From: Candidatus Accumulibacter necessarius
GTDB taxonomy: Bacteria; Pseudomonadota; Gammaproteobacteria; Burkholderiales; Rhodocyclaceae
Direction of reading: 5' to 3'
DNA: 64,000 nt
Assembly: GCA_017302435.1 (NCBI GenBank)
Contig: JAFLDL010000006.1
Span: 12,735-76,734 of the forward strand
The notes beneath the pieces were generated by a model. It was not told the DNA's origin and made no database searches. It was given only the letters and a program-made list of their open reading frames with translations. Position numbers and translations under genes: made by a program. Positions 44,747-53,623 of the stretch are shown piece by piece (within the stretch, counting starts at the first letter, position 1; every line of letters begins with the position of its first letter).

Positions 44747-46225
44747 TCAGCCATGTTCCCAGGGCGGCTGGTGGCTGAGAAAATCGCCCAGCAGCCTATC
44801 GAGTTGACCAAGCATCAGGTCGTTGCGCCCGGCCAGCCAGCCGCGCACGAGATCGCTGTGGTGGCCCGGAACGGCCAGCACGATCAGCGGTTCGGCGACA
44901 GCGGTGTCGTTCATCCGGCCGAGAAGGTCGAGCAATCCCGCCGCACTCTGGTGATACTGCTGCAGGCGTCGGGCAGGAAACAGCGGGGCGAAGAACTCAA
45001 GTGCATAGCGCAGTCGCTTCATCGCGATGCGCAACGCATGCCGGGCTTCCGGATTGGAATCCTTGGTTTCGATAGCCAGGGCGGCGACACGCTTGGCGCG
45101 CTTGTCCAGCGAACGGGGGGCAAAAGTAGCGATCGGTGGCTTCCTGCTTTCCACCAGGGCGACGGTAGCCGCGGTGAATTCGAGCAACAACTGCGAGTAG
45201 CTGGTCGCGGTCATCGCCGCCTGTGCCGCCTTGCGGCAAACGGTGAGGTGGCTCTTGGCCTGGCTGACCAGCCGCTCAACGTCGGCGTGATCAGGAAACG
45301 CCTGTCTGATCGGTGGCAGCATCTCGGTGATGAAAACGTCCCAGTTGCGAGTGTCGCCGAGCTGATTGGCCAGCGTGCGCCAGCGCGGGTCGAAGTTGCT
45401 GACGTATTCTTCCGGCAGCAGCGGCCGCCAGAGACGGATAGCCGAGCGCAAGCGGCGAATGGCGACGCGCGCCTGGTGAATGTATTCGGGCGCATCGGTC
45501 TCGCGCACGCCGCGCTCGTTGCCCTGCAGTTGCGACAGACACGAGAAGGCCGTGCTGCGGAACACCCCGATGCTGGTCATCCCCGGTGCCAGCGGCACGT
45601 TGCCGGCCTTCACCGGCGCCAGCGCTGCCGGGCGGGCCAGTCGGTAGCCCCGTTCAGCCTTGCTGGCGCCTTCGGGATGCAACGGCAGATCGGCCTGCAG
45701 GGCGATTGCCGCGCTGAACAGGTCGGCGACATCGCCTTCGAGGAGTTCAAGTTCGACTTCGCAGATGGTCTCCTGACGCTCGCCGGCAACGATCTTGCCG
45801 CGGTCCAGCGCAAGCTCGATGCGCGTCCCTTCCTGTGGTGTCAGCAGCCAGAAGCTGCGCGTGAAGTCGGTGGTAAACACCGGTACTAGGTCGGGAGTCG
45901 CCGCTTCGAGAAAGCGGCGAAGCTTCGGGTTATCGACGTGGGAAAAATCAAACTCGCCGGGCTGACCCGGAGCCTCCCATTCGCTGCGCTGTGCGAGCCC
46001 GCCGGGGGACGGGGCGTCACTCTTGACCGTCAGCAGCCATACGTCGCCTTTCTGGCGGTAGCGCACGGCCAGGCGCTTGCGCTGCAGGGCTTGGTCAGGC
46101 GTGTCATAGTAGGTATTGATCAGTTTCTGTCGGATCGGCTTGCTGTCGGCCAGCAGCCGGTGTGCGGGCACCCGGCGCGCGGCATTCGCCGGCAGGCTCA
46201 GCTTGATCTCGGTTTCCAGTGCCAT
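44747..46225 (-). CDS. CYTH and CHAD domain protein (polyphosphate-associated)
   Basis: This 492-residue cytoplasmic protein has an N-terminal CYTH triphosphate tunnel domain (residues 1-200) starting with ETEIKLSL, the ExExK metal/triphosphate motif. The C-terminal CHAD domain (about 225-490) has YIHQARVAIRRLRSAIRLW and ARHALRIAMKRLRYALEFF, with His, Arg and Lys repeats that bind polyphosphate. Known CYTH-CHAD proteins hydrolyse inorganic triphosphate or sit on polyphosphate granules. ATG 46225 follows AGGAGA; a longer frame upstream lacks this. It is 40 bases after the Crp/Fnr gene, so co-regulation is possible. A link to polyP storage fits the Pho genes in the window. Confidence 0.9.
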   Translation of the reverse strand: MALETEIKLSLPANAARRVPAHRLLADSKPIRQKLINTYYDTPDQALQRKRLAVRYRQKGDVWLLTVKSDAPSPGGLAQRSEWEAPGQPGEFDFSHVDNPKLRRFLEAATPDLVPVFTTDFTRSFWLLTPQEGTRIELALDRGKIVAGERQETICEVELELLEGDVADLFSAAIALQADLPLHPEGASKAERGYRLARPAALAPVKAGNVPLAPGMTSIGVFRSTAFSCLSQLQGNERGVRETDAPEYIHQARVAIRRLRSAIRLWRPLLPEEYVSNFDPRWRTLANQLGDTRNWDVFITEMLPPIRQAFPDHADVERLVSQAKSHLTVCRKAAQAAMTATSYSQLLLEFTAATVALVESRKPPIATFAPRSLDKRAKRVAALAIETKDSNPEARHALRIAMKRLRYALEFFAPLFPARRLQQYHQSAAGLLDLLGRMNDTAVAEPLIVLAVPGHHSDLVRGWLAGRNDLMLGQLDRLLGDFLSHQPPWEHG

Positions 46226-46265
46226 TCTTGGTGTCTCCTCTTGGTTGGTATAGGTGCCGCATGGT

Positions 46266-46958
46266 TTATTGATCGTAAGTACGTAGCTTCCCGACATCCG
46301 GAATATGGATCTTCCGCCCTTCGACCACGACCAGCCCTTTCTCGGAGAGTTCGTGCAGGATGCGCGAGAAGTGCTCCTGCGTGAGATTGAGACGCGAGGC
46401 GATGATTCCCTTGCTAGTCGGGAGGGTCACGGTGATCGACTTCTCACCGTCGGTCGGAATCTCCCGCAGCAGATAGCCGATGATCCTCTGACGGCCTGAA
46501 CACAGAGAGTAGGATTCAACATCGCTGATCAGGTGGTGCAGACGCATCGACAGCCCGGCAATCATCTTGCGACCGAGCCTGGGGTCAGCGTTGAGTTCGT
46601 CAACCACCGCAGCCTTGGCGATGTGCAGCAGGAGCGAATCGGCCAGTGCCTGCGCATACACCATACAGGGCTTGTCCATGAACATCACGGCTTCGCCGAA
46701 GGTCTGGCCCTGACCCAGGATGTCGACAACCTTCTCACCGCCTTGCGCGGACGTGAAGGCCAGTTTGACCTGCCCGTAGACAATCAGGTAGAAGCCGGTT
46801 GGCATGTCGCCCTTGTGGAACAGGATCTCGCCACGCGACGCGGTGAGTTCGCGCGAACCACGCGCGAGACGGGCAATTTCCTCAGTTTCCAATCCACTGA
46901 ACAGCGGCACATGCGCCAGCAGCGCTTCAATGTTGATGCCGTGTTGATGTGAATGCAT
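46266..46958 (-). CDS. Crp/Fnr family transcriptional regulator
   Basis: This roughly 230-residue regulator has a cyclic-nucleotide-type sensor domain (residues 15-130, LFSGLETEEIARLA and GFYLIVYGQVKLAF), a long dimer helix, and a C-terminal winged helix with GIIASRLNLTQEHFSRILHEL. There is no N-terminal cysteine cluster as in FNR, so it is not an iron-sulfur oxygen sensor; it fits the NtcA/DNR-like side of the family, with unknown effector. ATG 46958 begins MHSHQHG; an earlier in-frame start is possible. It lies upstream of CYTH-CHAD and could be its autoregulating operon partner. Confidence 0.87.
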   Translation of the reverse strand: MHSHQHGINIEALLAHVPLFSGLETEEIARLARGSRELTASRGEILFHKGDMPTGFYLIVYGQVKLAFTSAQGGEKVVDILGQGQTFGEAVMFMDKPCMVYAQALADSLLLHIAKAAVVDELNADPRLGRKMIAGLSMRLHHLISDVESYSLCSGRQRIIGYLLREIPTDGEKSITVTLPTSKGIIASRLNLTQEHFSRILHELSEKGLVVVEGRKIHIPDVGKLRTYDQ

Positions 46959-47062
46959 GGGCTTCAGAAGAAAATCGGCCACTGACTTGCCGGGAGTGGG
47001 CAATCTTCGCATTTGTGATCGCCGGCGGCAAGTACGAGCCTTCTCAGGGGCGTTGCGATGGG

Positions 47063-49078
47063 TTAGAGACCTCGGCCTGTTCCGTGCGAAAGCAATCGGT
47101 CTTCGGCCAGCGCCAGCGCCGGGGCCCTGCCGCTCAGCACCAGCGTGTCGCCGCCATCGAGGACGGTCGCGTCGTCGAAGGCGGCAGGCAGGCCGTCGGC
47201 GCGGCGCAGACTCGCCACCCGCACGCCGACGGTGGGAAGCGCCAGGCTGGCCAGTGTCTTGCCGACGGCGCAGCCGGTCGTAGGCAGGGTGACGGTGCTG
47301 AGACGCTCCTGTTCGAAATCGTCGGCGCTGTCGTCGTCGGCGCCGTGGAAGTAACCACGTAGGAGCTGGTAACGCGCATCGCGCTGGTCCTGCACGATAC
47401 GAGCGACGCGCCGCATGGGCACGCCCATCAGCGCCAGCGCGTGGCTGGCCAGCATCAGGCTGGCTTCGATCGCTTCCGGCACCACCTCGGTGGCACCGGC
47501 CTCGCGCAGCTTTTCGAGGTCCACGTCGCTGACGGTGCGCACCACCACCGGCAGATTGACCGCCTGTTCGTGGGTGTGGTGTAGCACCTTCAGGGCGCTC
47601 GCTGTATCGACGTAGGTCACCACGACGGCGCTTGCACGGTGCAGGCCGGCGGCCTTCAATGCCTGCAGTCGCGCGGCGTCGCCAAAGACCACCGAATGCC
47701 CGGCCGCCTTGGCCTGGCGCACTCGATCCGGGTCGAGATCGAGAGCGATGTAGGGAATGCCCTCGCCTTCAAGCAGGCGGGCCAGGTTCTGGCCGCAGCG
47801 GCCGTAGCCGCAAATGATCACGTGCTGGTCGACGTTCATCGCCTGGCTGGCAATCCGGGTCATCTGCACGGCTTGCAGCAGCCAGTCGCTGGCCACCAGC
47901 TTGGCGACGATGGTGTTGGTGTACATGATCATGAAGGGCGTTGCCAGCATGGACAGCACCATGGCCGCCAGAATGGGGTTGAACAGCTGCGGCGGCACCA
48001 GTTTGTGCTGGCCGGCGAGCGTCAGCAGCACCAGACCGAACTCGCCGGCTTGGGCAAGGTAGAGGCCGACGCGCAGTGAAACCCCCATCGAGGCACCGAA
48101 TGCCCGTGCCAGGCCGGTGATCATCGCCAGCTTGAAGGCCAGCGAGAGCGTCAGCAGCAATAGCACCAGCGGCCAGCGCTCGAGCACCAGGCGCCAGTCC
48201 AGCATCATGCCGATGGTAATGAAAAAGAGGCCCAGCAGGACGTCGTGGAATGGCCGGATGTCGGTTTCCACCTGGTGCTTGAACTCGGTCTCCGAGATCA
48301 GCATCCCGGCAACGAATGCACCCAGCGCCAAAGACAGGCCGGCGTGCTCGGTCAGCCAGGCCAGGCCAAGCGTGATCAGCAGCAGGTTGAGCATGAACAG
48401 CTCGTCGCTTCTCTGTCGCGCGACCAGGGTCAGCCACCAGCGCATGATTGTCTGCCCGCCCGTCAGCAGCAGCCCGAGCAGCAGCACGGCCTTGAGCAGG
48501 GCCAGGCCCAGTGCGGGCAGCAGGTCTTCCGGGTCGGCCGCCAGCGCTGGAATAAGGACCAGCAAGGGCACCACGGCCAGATCCTGGAACAACAGCACGC
48601 CGACTACCCGCTTGCCGTGTTCGGACTCCAGTTCCAGGCGCTCGGCGACAAGCTTGATGACGATGGCAGTGCTGCTCATCGACAGGATGCCGCCCAGTGC
48701 CAGTGCGACCTGCCACGACACCTGCCACCAGCCTGGCAGCATCAACACCAGCAGCAGCGAGGCAGCCGTGGCGAGCCCTATGGTGAGGACGACCTGCGCC
48801 AGACCCAGGCCGAAGACATGCTGCTTCATCGCACGCAGCTTAGGCAGGCTGAACTCGAGACCGATCACGAACATCAGGAAAACGACCCCGAATTCGGCCA
48901 GATAGCGGATCCCCACAGAATTTTGCGCTAGGGCCAGGGCATTCGGCCCGATGAGGACGCCGGCCACCAGGTAGCCCAGCATCGGCGGCAGCCTGAACTG
49001 GCGGCAAGCAACGACCGCGAGTACGGCAGCCAGCAGATACAGCAGGGCAATGTCGAGTGAAGTCATGGCACCAGTCAT
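47063..49078 (-). CDS. Kef-type cation/proton antiporter with TrkA-N and TrkA-C domains
   Basis: This roughly 671-residue protein has an N-terminal CPA2 antiporter domain with about 12 helices (residues 1-385), a TrkA-N Rossmann domain (about 410-530, VIICGYGRCGQNLARLL) and a TrkA-C domain at the end. The overall layout matches KefB/KefC or YbaL-like potassium efflux systems. No KefF/KefG ancillary gene is adjacent. ATG 49078 is chosen with GGCGAG upstream; an ATG 4 codons later is possible. It follows the hyb operon on the same strand but a terminator-like hairpin separates them. Confidence 0.9.
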   Translation of the reverse strand: MTGAMTSLDIALLYLLAAVLAVVACRQFRLPPMLGYLVAGVLIGPNALALAQNSVGIRYLAEFGVVFLMFVIGLEFSLPKLRAMKQHVFGLGLAQVVLTIGLATAASLLLVLMLPGWWQVSWQVALALGGILSMSSTAIVIKLVAERLELESEHGKRVVGVLLFQDLAVVPLLVLIPALAADPEDLLPALGLALLKAVLLLGLLLTGGQTIMRWWLTLVARQRSDELFMLNLLLITLGLAWLTEHAGLSLALGAFVAGMLISETEFKHQVETDIRPFHDVLLGLFFITIGMMLDWRLVLERWPLVLLLLTLSLAFKLAMITGLARAFGASMGVSLRVGLYLAQAGEFGLVLLTLAGQHKLVPPQLFNPILAAMVLSMLATPFMIMYTNTIVAKLVASDWLLQAVQMTRIASQAMNVDQHVIICGYGRCGQNLARLLEGEGIPYIALDLDPDRVRQAKAAGHSVVFGDAARLQALKAAGLHRASAVVVTYVDTASALKVLHHTHEQAVNLPVVVRTVSDVDLEKLREAGATEVVPEAIEASLMLASHALALMGVPMRRVARIVQDQRDARYQLLRGYFHGADDDSADDFEQERLSTVTLPTTGCAVGKTLASLALPTVGVRVASLRRADGLPAAFDDATVLDGGDTLVLSGRAPALALAEDRLLSHGTGRGL

Positions 49079-49162
49079 GGGGCACTCGCCAGCGCCGTGG
49101 GAGATGCGGTCACGAGGCCTGTGTTGTGCCAATGGTTTTTTCCTTGGCAGAATCTACCACAG

Positions 49163-49206
49163 AAAAAAAAGCTGGCGATAGCCGATGGACGGTCGCACCG
49201 TCCATC
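49163..49206 (-). terminator. terminator of the hyb operon
   Basis: GATGGACGGT (49184-49193) and ACCGTCCATC (49197-49206) form a perfect 10-bp stem with a 3-base loop, 5 bases past the hybE stop. On the minus strand a run of eight T (49170-49163) follows after about 13 bases. The gap is longer than in a textbook terminator, but position and strength support it. Confidence 0.65.
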
Positions 49207-49210
49207 TTGC

Positions 49211-49846
49211 TCAGGGTCTGGCGAAGCGGCGAAGGAAGGCCCGCCGGGCCGAATCCGGCTTTGGCGGCGAAGTTCCGCCTGAACCGGGCCGCGGGTCCGC
49301 GACCGTGGGTGCCATGAGCATGGCCTCCAGAGCGGCAGTTGCTGCCGCGCGCGCGGCCGCTTGCGAGGCGAACTGGCTGGGTGGAGCGAACAGCGGGCAA
49401 TACTGGTAGGCAGGAACGATCGCGGTCGGGTCGTGATCGGCGATGAAAGCGAGCGGACCAATCGGGAAGAGGATATGGCAGCGCTGGCCGGGACGCCGGT
49501 CGGACCACAGATTGCCCCCGCCTGGCAGGACGAAGAGATTGATGAACCAAGGCGTGATGACGGCGCCTACCCAGTCGCCTGACCGCTCGCATGGGCTGGT
49601 GGCCCCGCCTTCTCTGGTCAGGGCTGAGGTGGCCGCGCCTGAGTGGTCGGTGCTGGCAGGTTGCCAGCGGCGAAAGCCGACCGCTTCCACCGACAGGGCG
49701 GAATTGACAAATGGCAGATCGCGCATGTTCGTCGCCCAGATCTGGAGGTACATCGCTTCCAGGCGCTGCGCGGGGTTGTCGGTGATTGGCGCTGCGGGTG
49801 GTGGTTGCTTCGCCTCGAAGGCCGGCTTGCGGAACTCGGGGCTCAT
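49211..49846 (-). CDS. hybE: [NiFe] hydrogenase assembly chaperone HybE
   Basis: This 211-residue cytoplasmic chaperone helps assemble the small or large subunit before Tat export. TPWFINLFVLPGGG is the defining motif of the HybE/HupJ/HoxT family, with FPIGPLAFIADHD and YCPLFAPPSQFAS as further matches. Its ATG overlaps the hypC-type gene stop (ATGA). It is the last gene of the hyb operon. Confidence 0.9.
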   Translation of the reverse strand: MSPEFRKPAFEAKQPPPAAPITDNPAQRLEAMYLQIWATNMRDLPFVNSALSVEAVGFRRWQPASTDHSGAATSALTREGGATSPCERSGDWVGAVITPWFINLFVLPGGGNLWSDRRPGQRCHILFPIGPLAFIADHDPTAIVPAYQYCPLFAPPSQFASQAAARAAATAALEAMLMAPTVADPRPGSGGTSPPKPDSARRAFLRRFARP

Positions 49847-50154
49847 TGCGGCTCGCCGGGCTCCCCGGGCTTGCCGGTCAGGTCGGTGAAATGCCGCGCC
49901 GGGTCGTAGTCTCCGGTCAGTGCAGCAGAGACGGCGGCGAGCGCATCTTCAATCAACTCCCGCTCGCCATCCTCCAGCACTTCCCTGGCCAGGCCCAGCG
50001 AGGCCAGAACCCAGGTTCCGACGGGCTGCGGGCCGATTAGCATGAGGTTGACCCGCTCCCGACGCAGGGTGTCTCCCTGTCCTCTCTCGGCGACCGCGAA
50101 GTCGCCGCTCTTGCCTTCCAGAGCGACGAGCTGCATTGGAATCGACAGGCACAT
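49843..50154 (-). CDS. hybG: hydrogenase maturation chaperone HypC/HybG
   Basis: This 103-residue HypC-family protein starts MCLSIPMQLV; the Cys2 exposed after Met removal carries the Fe(CN)2CO precursor with HypD. GPQPVGTWVLASLGLAREVL is the conserved C-terminal part of the fold. The ATG at 50154 is joined to the hybD stop (TGATG). Being inside the hyb operon, it is likely the HybC-specific version (HybG). The last 30 residues are an unusual acidic and Pro/Gly extension. Confidence 0.9.
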   Translation of the reverse strand: MCLSIPMQLVALEGKSGDFAVAERGQGDTLRRERVNLMLIGPQPVGTWVLASLGLAREVLEDGERELIEDALAAVSAALTGDYDPARHFTDLTGKPGEPGEPQ

Positions 50155-50645
50155 CAGGTAGCCTCGATCGTCGCTGACCACCCACCAATCCCCAGCATCA
50201 CCAGTTCGCTGATTACCATCCGCAACAGTTCCGGCATACCGGCTTCGACTTCGCGGCTCAGTTCCATGCCGAGCGCCAGAGACTGCGGTTGCAGGCCAAG
50301 GATGGCGGTGTGTTTCGGGGCCCTGCCGAGCAGTTCCAGTGTGGCCAGGACATCGCACAGCCCGACCTGGTGTGGCGACAGCCGGGTCTTGAAGAACACC
50401 GGTACCGCATCACCCGCCAGGCGCATTGGTGTACCCGCGGCGCGGCCGGCGCGAATCGCGTCCAGGATGATCAAGGCATCGAGACCCTCGAGTTCCTCGA
50501 GCATTTCCATGCCGCTGGTGCCACCGTCGATAAGCTCGACTGTCGGCGGCAAGGCACAGGCCAGCGGCAGGCGCTCAATGGCTCGCACGCCGAGTCCTTC
50601 ATCGCTCAACAGAATATTGCCAACACCCAGGACGACGATGCGCAT
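50154..50645 (-). CDS. hybD: hydrogenase maturation endopeptidase HybD
   Basis: This 163-residue protease cuts the C-terminal peptide of the large subunit after nickel insertion. VVLGVGNILLSDEGLGVRAIE with the nickel-sensing Glu/Asp, DGGTSGMEML, and LSPHQVGLCDVLATLEL with His are the HyaD/HybD signatures. It follows hybC by about 80 bases. The start is where the family usually begins (MRIVVLGVGN). Confidence 0.92.
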   Translation of the reverse strand: MRIVVLGVGNILLSDEGLGVRAIERLPLACALPPTVELIDGGTSGMEMLEELEGLDALIILDAIRAGRAAGTPMRLAGDAVPVFFKTRLSPHQVGLCDVLATLELLGRAPKHTAILGLQPQSLALGMELSREVEAGMPELLRMVISELVMLGIGGWSATIEAT

Positions 50646-50724
50646 GACTGGTCCACGGTACGGGATGAGGAAAGAGCCGCCAGCTTGACATCCTGGCGGC
50701 TTGGGGGGGCTGTGGCGACCGCGG

Positions 50725-52428
50725 TCAGGCGGCCTTGACCTTGACCACCGGCTGCTTCTCCTGGTCGACGACATGCACCGCGCAGGCGAGGCAGGGGTCA
50801 AAGGAGTGCACCGTGCGCAGCACTTCGAGCGGCTGCTCCGGAATGGCGACCGGCGTCCCGGCGAGGCAGGCCTCGTAGGCCCCGGGCTCGTCCTTCTCGT
50901 TGCGCGGCGCCGCATTCCAGGTGGTCGGCACGACGCACTGGTAATTCTTGATCTTGCCGTCGTTGATCACGATCCAGTGCGAGAGAACCCCGCGCGGTGC
51001 TTCGTGGATGCCGACGCCGGAGATCTCGCCTTTCGGGAAGACCGGCTTGTTGAAGGTCTTGAGGTCACCCTTGGCCATGCTGGCCAGCAGCAGATCCCAT
51101 TGCCGGGCCAGTTCATCCACCTCCACCGCACAGGCGACGGCACGGGCTGCGTGACGGCCGATGGTCGAGTGCAGCGCGTCGAGACCGACCTTGGTCTTGG
51201 CAACGGTGGAAACCAGGTCAAGCGCGTGCGTGGCATAGGCGATGGTCGGTTGGTGCCCGGCAGCGACCATCGCCAGGACGCGTGGCAGCGGACCGACCTG
51301 CATCGGTTTTTCATAGAAGGTCGGCGACTTCAGCCATGAATACTTGCCGTCTTCCTGGAAATCGGTGTATTGCGGTCGCGTTTCGCCCTTGTACGGATGC
51401 AGGGGACCCTTGCCGCCTTCATACCAGGAATGCTTGACCGATTCGGTCACGCCATCCCTGAAATAGGCGTCGTCGTGCGTCTTGATTTCCTTGAAGCTGG
51501 CCAGGTCACCGGCGGCAATATGGCCGCCGGGCAGAGCAAACTGCGTGTTCCTGCCGTCGAGGGGAATGTCCGGCACCGAGATATAGTCGACGATGCCACG
51601 CCCGATGGTCGTCCACTCCGGGTAGAAGCCGCCGACCACCGCGACGTCGATCAGGTAGACGTTCTTCACGAAGTCGGCGAGCTGATCGATCCAGCCCCTG
51701 ACCGCCAGCAGACGCTCGACGGTGAGCACCGATTGCGAGTCGATGGCCAGCGCATTGCAGACACCGCCGACGGCAAGGTTCTGGATATGCGGGGTTTTGC
51801 CGCCGAGAATGCTGACCACCTTGTTCGCGTGCCGCTGGACTTCGAGCGCCTGCAGATAGTGGGCCACAGCGATCAGGTTGACCTCGGGCGGCAGCTTCAT
51901 CGCCGGATGTCCCCAGTAACCGTTGGTGAAGATGCCGAGCTGCCCGGTGCCGACGAAGCCTGCCAGGCGCTCCTTCACCTTGGTGAATTCGGCCTTGCTG
52001 TTGCCCGACCAGCTGGAGAGGCTCTCGGCCAGGCTGGCGGCCTTGGCCGGGTCGGCCTTCAGGGCGCTGGTGACATCGACCCAGTCGAGCGCCGAGAGGT
52101 GGTAGAAGTGCACGATGTGGTCGTGGACCGCATGCGCCAGAATGATCATGTTCCGGATGTACTGGGCGTTGACCGGCAGCTCGAGCTGGAGGGCATTCTC
52201 GACCGCGCGTACCGAGGCGAGCGCATGCACCGTCGTGCACACGCCACAGATGCGCTGGGTGATCGCCCAGGCATCGCGCGGATCGCGACCAATCAGGATG
52301 TTCTCGACGCCACGCCACATCTGGCCCGAGGCCCACGCTTTCCTGACCTTGCCGGCGTCGACTTCAACGTCAACCCGCAGGTGACCTTCGATTCGGGTGA
52401 CCGGATCAATCGTGACTCTTTGCGACAT
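50725..52428 (-). CDS. hybC: [NiFe] hydrogenase 2 large subunit
   Basis: This 567-residue catalytic subunit binds the NiFe(CN)2CO centre through RICGVCTTVHA (N-terminal CxxC) and DPCLACAVH at the C-terminus. The 15 residues after that His (VVDQEKQPVVKVKAA) would be removed by HybD. It oxidises H2 on the periplasmic side with the small subunit. Length and wording match group 1 uptake hydrogenases of the Hyb type. It is exported with the Tat signal of HybO. AGGAGAC upstream supports the start. Confidence 0.96.
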   Translation of the reverse strand: MSQRVTIDPVTRIEGHLRVDVEVDAGKVRKAWASGQMWRGVENILIGRDPRDAWAITQRICGVCTTVHALASVRAVENALQLELPVNAQYIRNMIILAHAVHDHIVHFYHLSALDWVDVTSALKADPAKAASLAESLSSWSGNSKAEFTKVKERLAGFVGTGQLGIFTNGYWGHPAMKLPPEVNLIAVAHYLQALEVQRHANKVVSILGGKTPHIQNLAVGGVCNALAIDSQSVLTVERLLAVRGWIDQLADFVKNVYLIDVAVVGGFYPEWTTIGRGIVDYISVPDIPLDGRNTQFALPGGHIAAGDLASFKEIKTHDDAYFRDGVTESVKHSWYEGGKGPLHPYKGETRPQYTDFQEDGKYSWLKSPTFYEKPMQVGPLPRVLAMVAAGHQPTIAYATHALDLVSTVAKTKVGLDALHSTIGRHAARAVACAVEVDELARQWDLLLASMAKGDLKTFNKPVFPKGEISGVGIHEAPRGVLSHWIVINDGKIKNYQCVVPTTWNAAPRNEKDEPGAYEACLAGTPVAIPEQPLEVLRTVHSFDPCLACAVHVVDQEKQPVVKVKAA

Positions 52429-52451
52429 TTTCTTGTCTCCTGAAAAGCGCG

Positions 52452-53621
52452 TTAGTTGCGCGCCGGCTGAGCGTGCGGCTCTTCACGCGGCAAAACCGGG
52501 AATCGGCGGGTGATGTAAATATAGCCGAAGACCTCGGCGGCGAAGATTCCGAGAGTGACCAGCAATTCCGGCACCGAGGGGAAATACCGCCAGCCCGGCC
52601 CGGTGTCAAAACTGATCAGGAAGCCATTGAGGCGCAGCAGGATGCCGCTGAGCATGACCGCGATGCCGGCGAGAAACAGCCTGGCCGGATTGCGCCGCGC
52701 CTCGGTCGTGCCAATCAGGAGGAAAGGAGCGATCAGGCAGCCATTCTCGACCCAGAAGGTGAGGGCGATGTAAGTCGGCTTGAATGCCTCGCCAATCACC
52801 CCGCGCAAGAGGATGTCGGCGAACCGCACGACCAGAAAGACGGCCATGATACCGAGCATGACCCGGGCCATCGGATTGAGGAGGGGTACCTCGACTTGCC
52901 GTCGGTAAGCCGACGCGGCAACGCAGGACTCGAAGAGGATGACTCCGTAGCCCAGCGTGATGGCCGAAAGCAGGTAGAGCAAGGGCAGCACCGGGGTCTG
53001 CCAGAGCGGATGGACCTGGCCACCCATGACGACCAGCATCGTTCCCAGCGAAGCCTGGTGCATCATCGGCAGGACGACGCCGAGCGCGATGAAGATGTAC
53101 AGCACTTTCTCGAGTTGCCTGCGCGCGTCGCGCAGACCCAGCTTTTCGAGAAAGACCGGCGAGAACTCGATCCACATGACAATGATATACAGGGTGATGC
53201 ACGCTGCGACCTCGAACATGACCGAGTTGACGTTGAAGTAGCCTGGCCAGAAGATATGCCAGAAGTTCCACCAGCGCCCCAGGTCGAAAGTGATCGCGGC
53301 ACCGGCCAGGGTATAGCCGAAGAGGCTGCCGAGCAGGGCCGGACGCACCAGCGGATGATACTTGCCCTTGTTGAAGATGTAGACCAGCAGCGCCATGCAG
53401 AAGCCGCCGCAGGCCAGGGCAGAGCCGATGAAGACGTCGACCACGACCCAGATGCCCCAGGAGTAGCCATCGTTGACGTTGGTCGTCGAGGCGAGGCCGA
53501 AGAACAGGCGGACGACGATGATCGTCGCCATGACGGCGATCAGGACGCCACAGACCAGCGTCGTGGCATTGAACAGGCTGCCGCCAATCGGCGCTGGTGC
53601 TGCATGCTGCTGAGCGCTCAT
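52452..53621 (-). CDS. hybB: hydrogenase 2 membrane subunit HybB (NrfD family)
   Basis: This 389-residue integral membrane protein has about ten helices and belongs to the NrfD/PsrC family. It contains no haem ligands of the HyaC type, so it passes electrons from HybA to the quinone pool and may couple to proton movement. ATG 53621 is chosen because GGAAGGAG lies 5 bases upstream; its start overlaps the hybA stop. Confidence 0.93.
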   Translation of the reverse strand: MSAQQHAAPAPIGGSLFNATTLVCGVLIAVMATIIVVRLFFGLASTTNVNDGYSWGIWVVVDVFIGSALACGGFCMALLVYIFNKGKYHPLVRPALLGSLFGYTLAGAAITFDLGRWWNFWHIFWPGYFNVNSVMFEVAACITLYIIVMWIEFSPVFLEKLGLRDARRQLEKVLYIFIALGVVLPMMHQASLGTMLVVMGGQVHPLWQTPVLPLLYLLSAITLGYGVILFESCVAASAYRRQVEVPLLNPMARVMLGIMAVFLVVRFADILLRGVIGEAFKPTYIALTFWVENGCLIAPFLLIGTTEARRNPARLFLAGIAVMLSGILLRLNGFLISFDTGPGWRYFPSVPELLVTLGIFAAEVFGYIYITRRFPVLPREEPHAQPARN

Positions 53622-53623
53622 GA

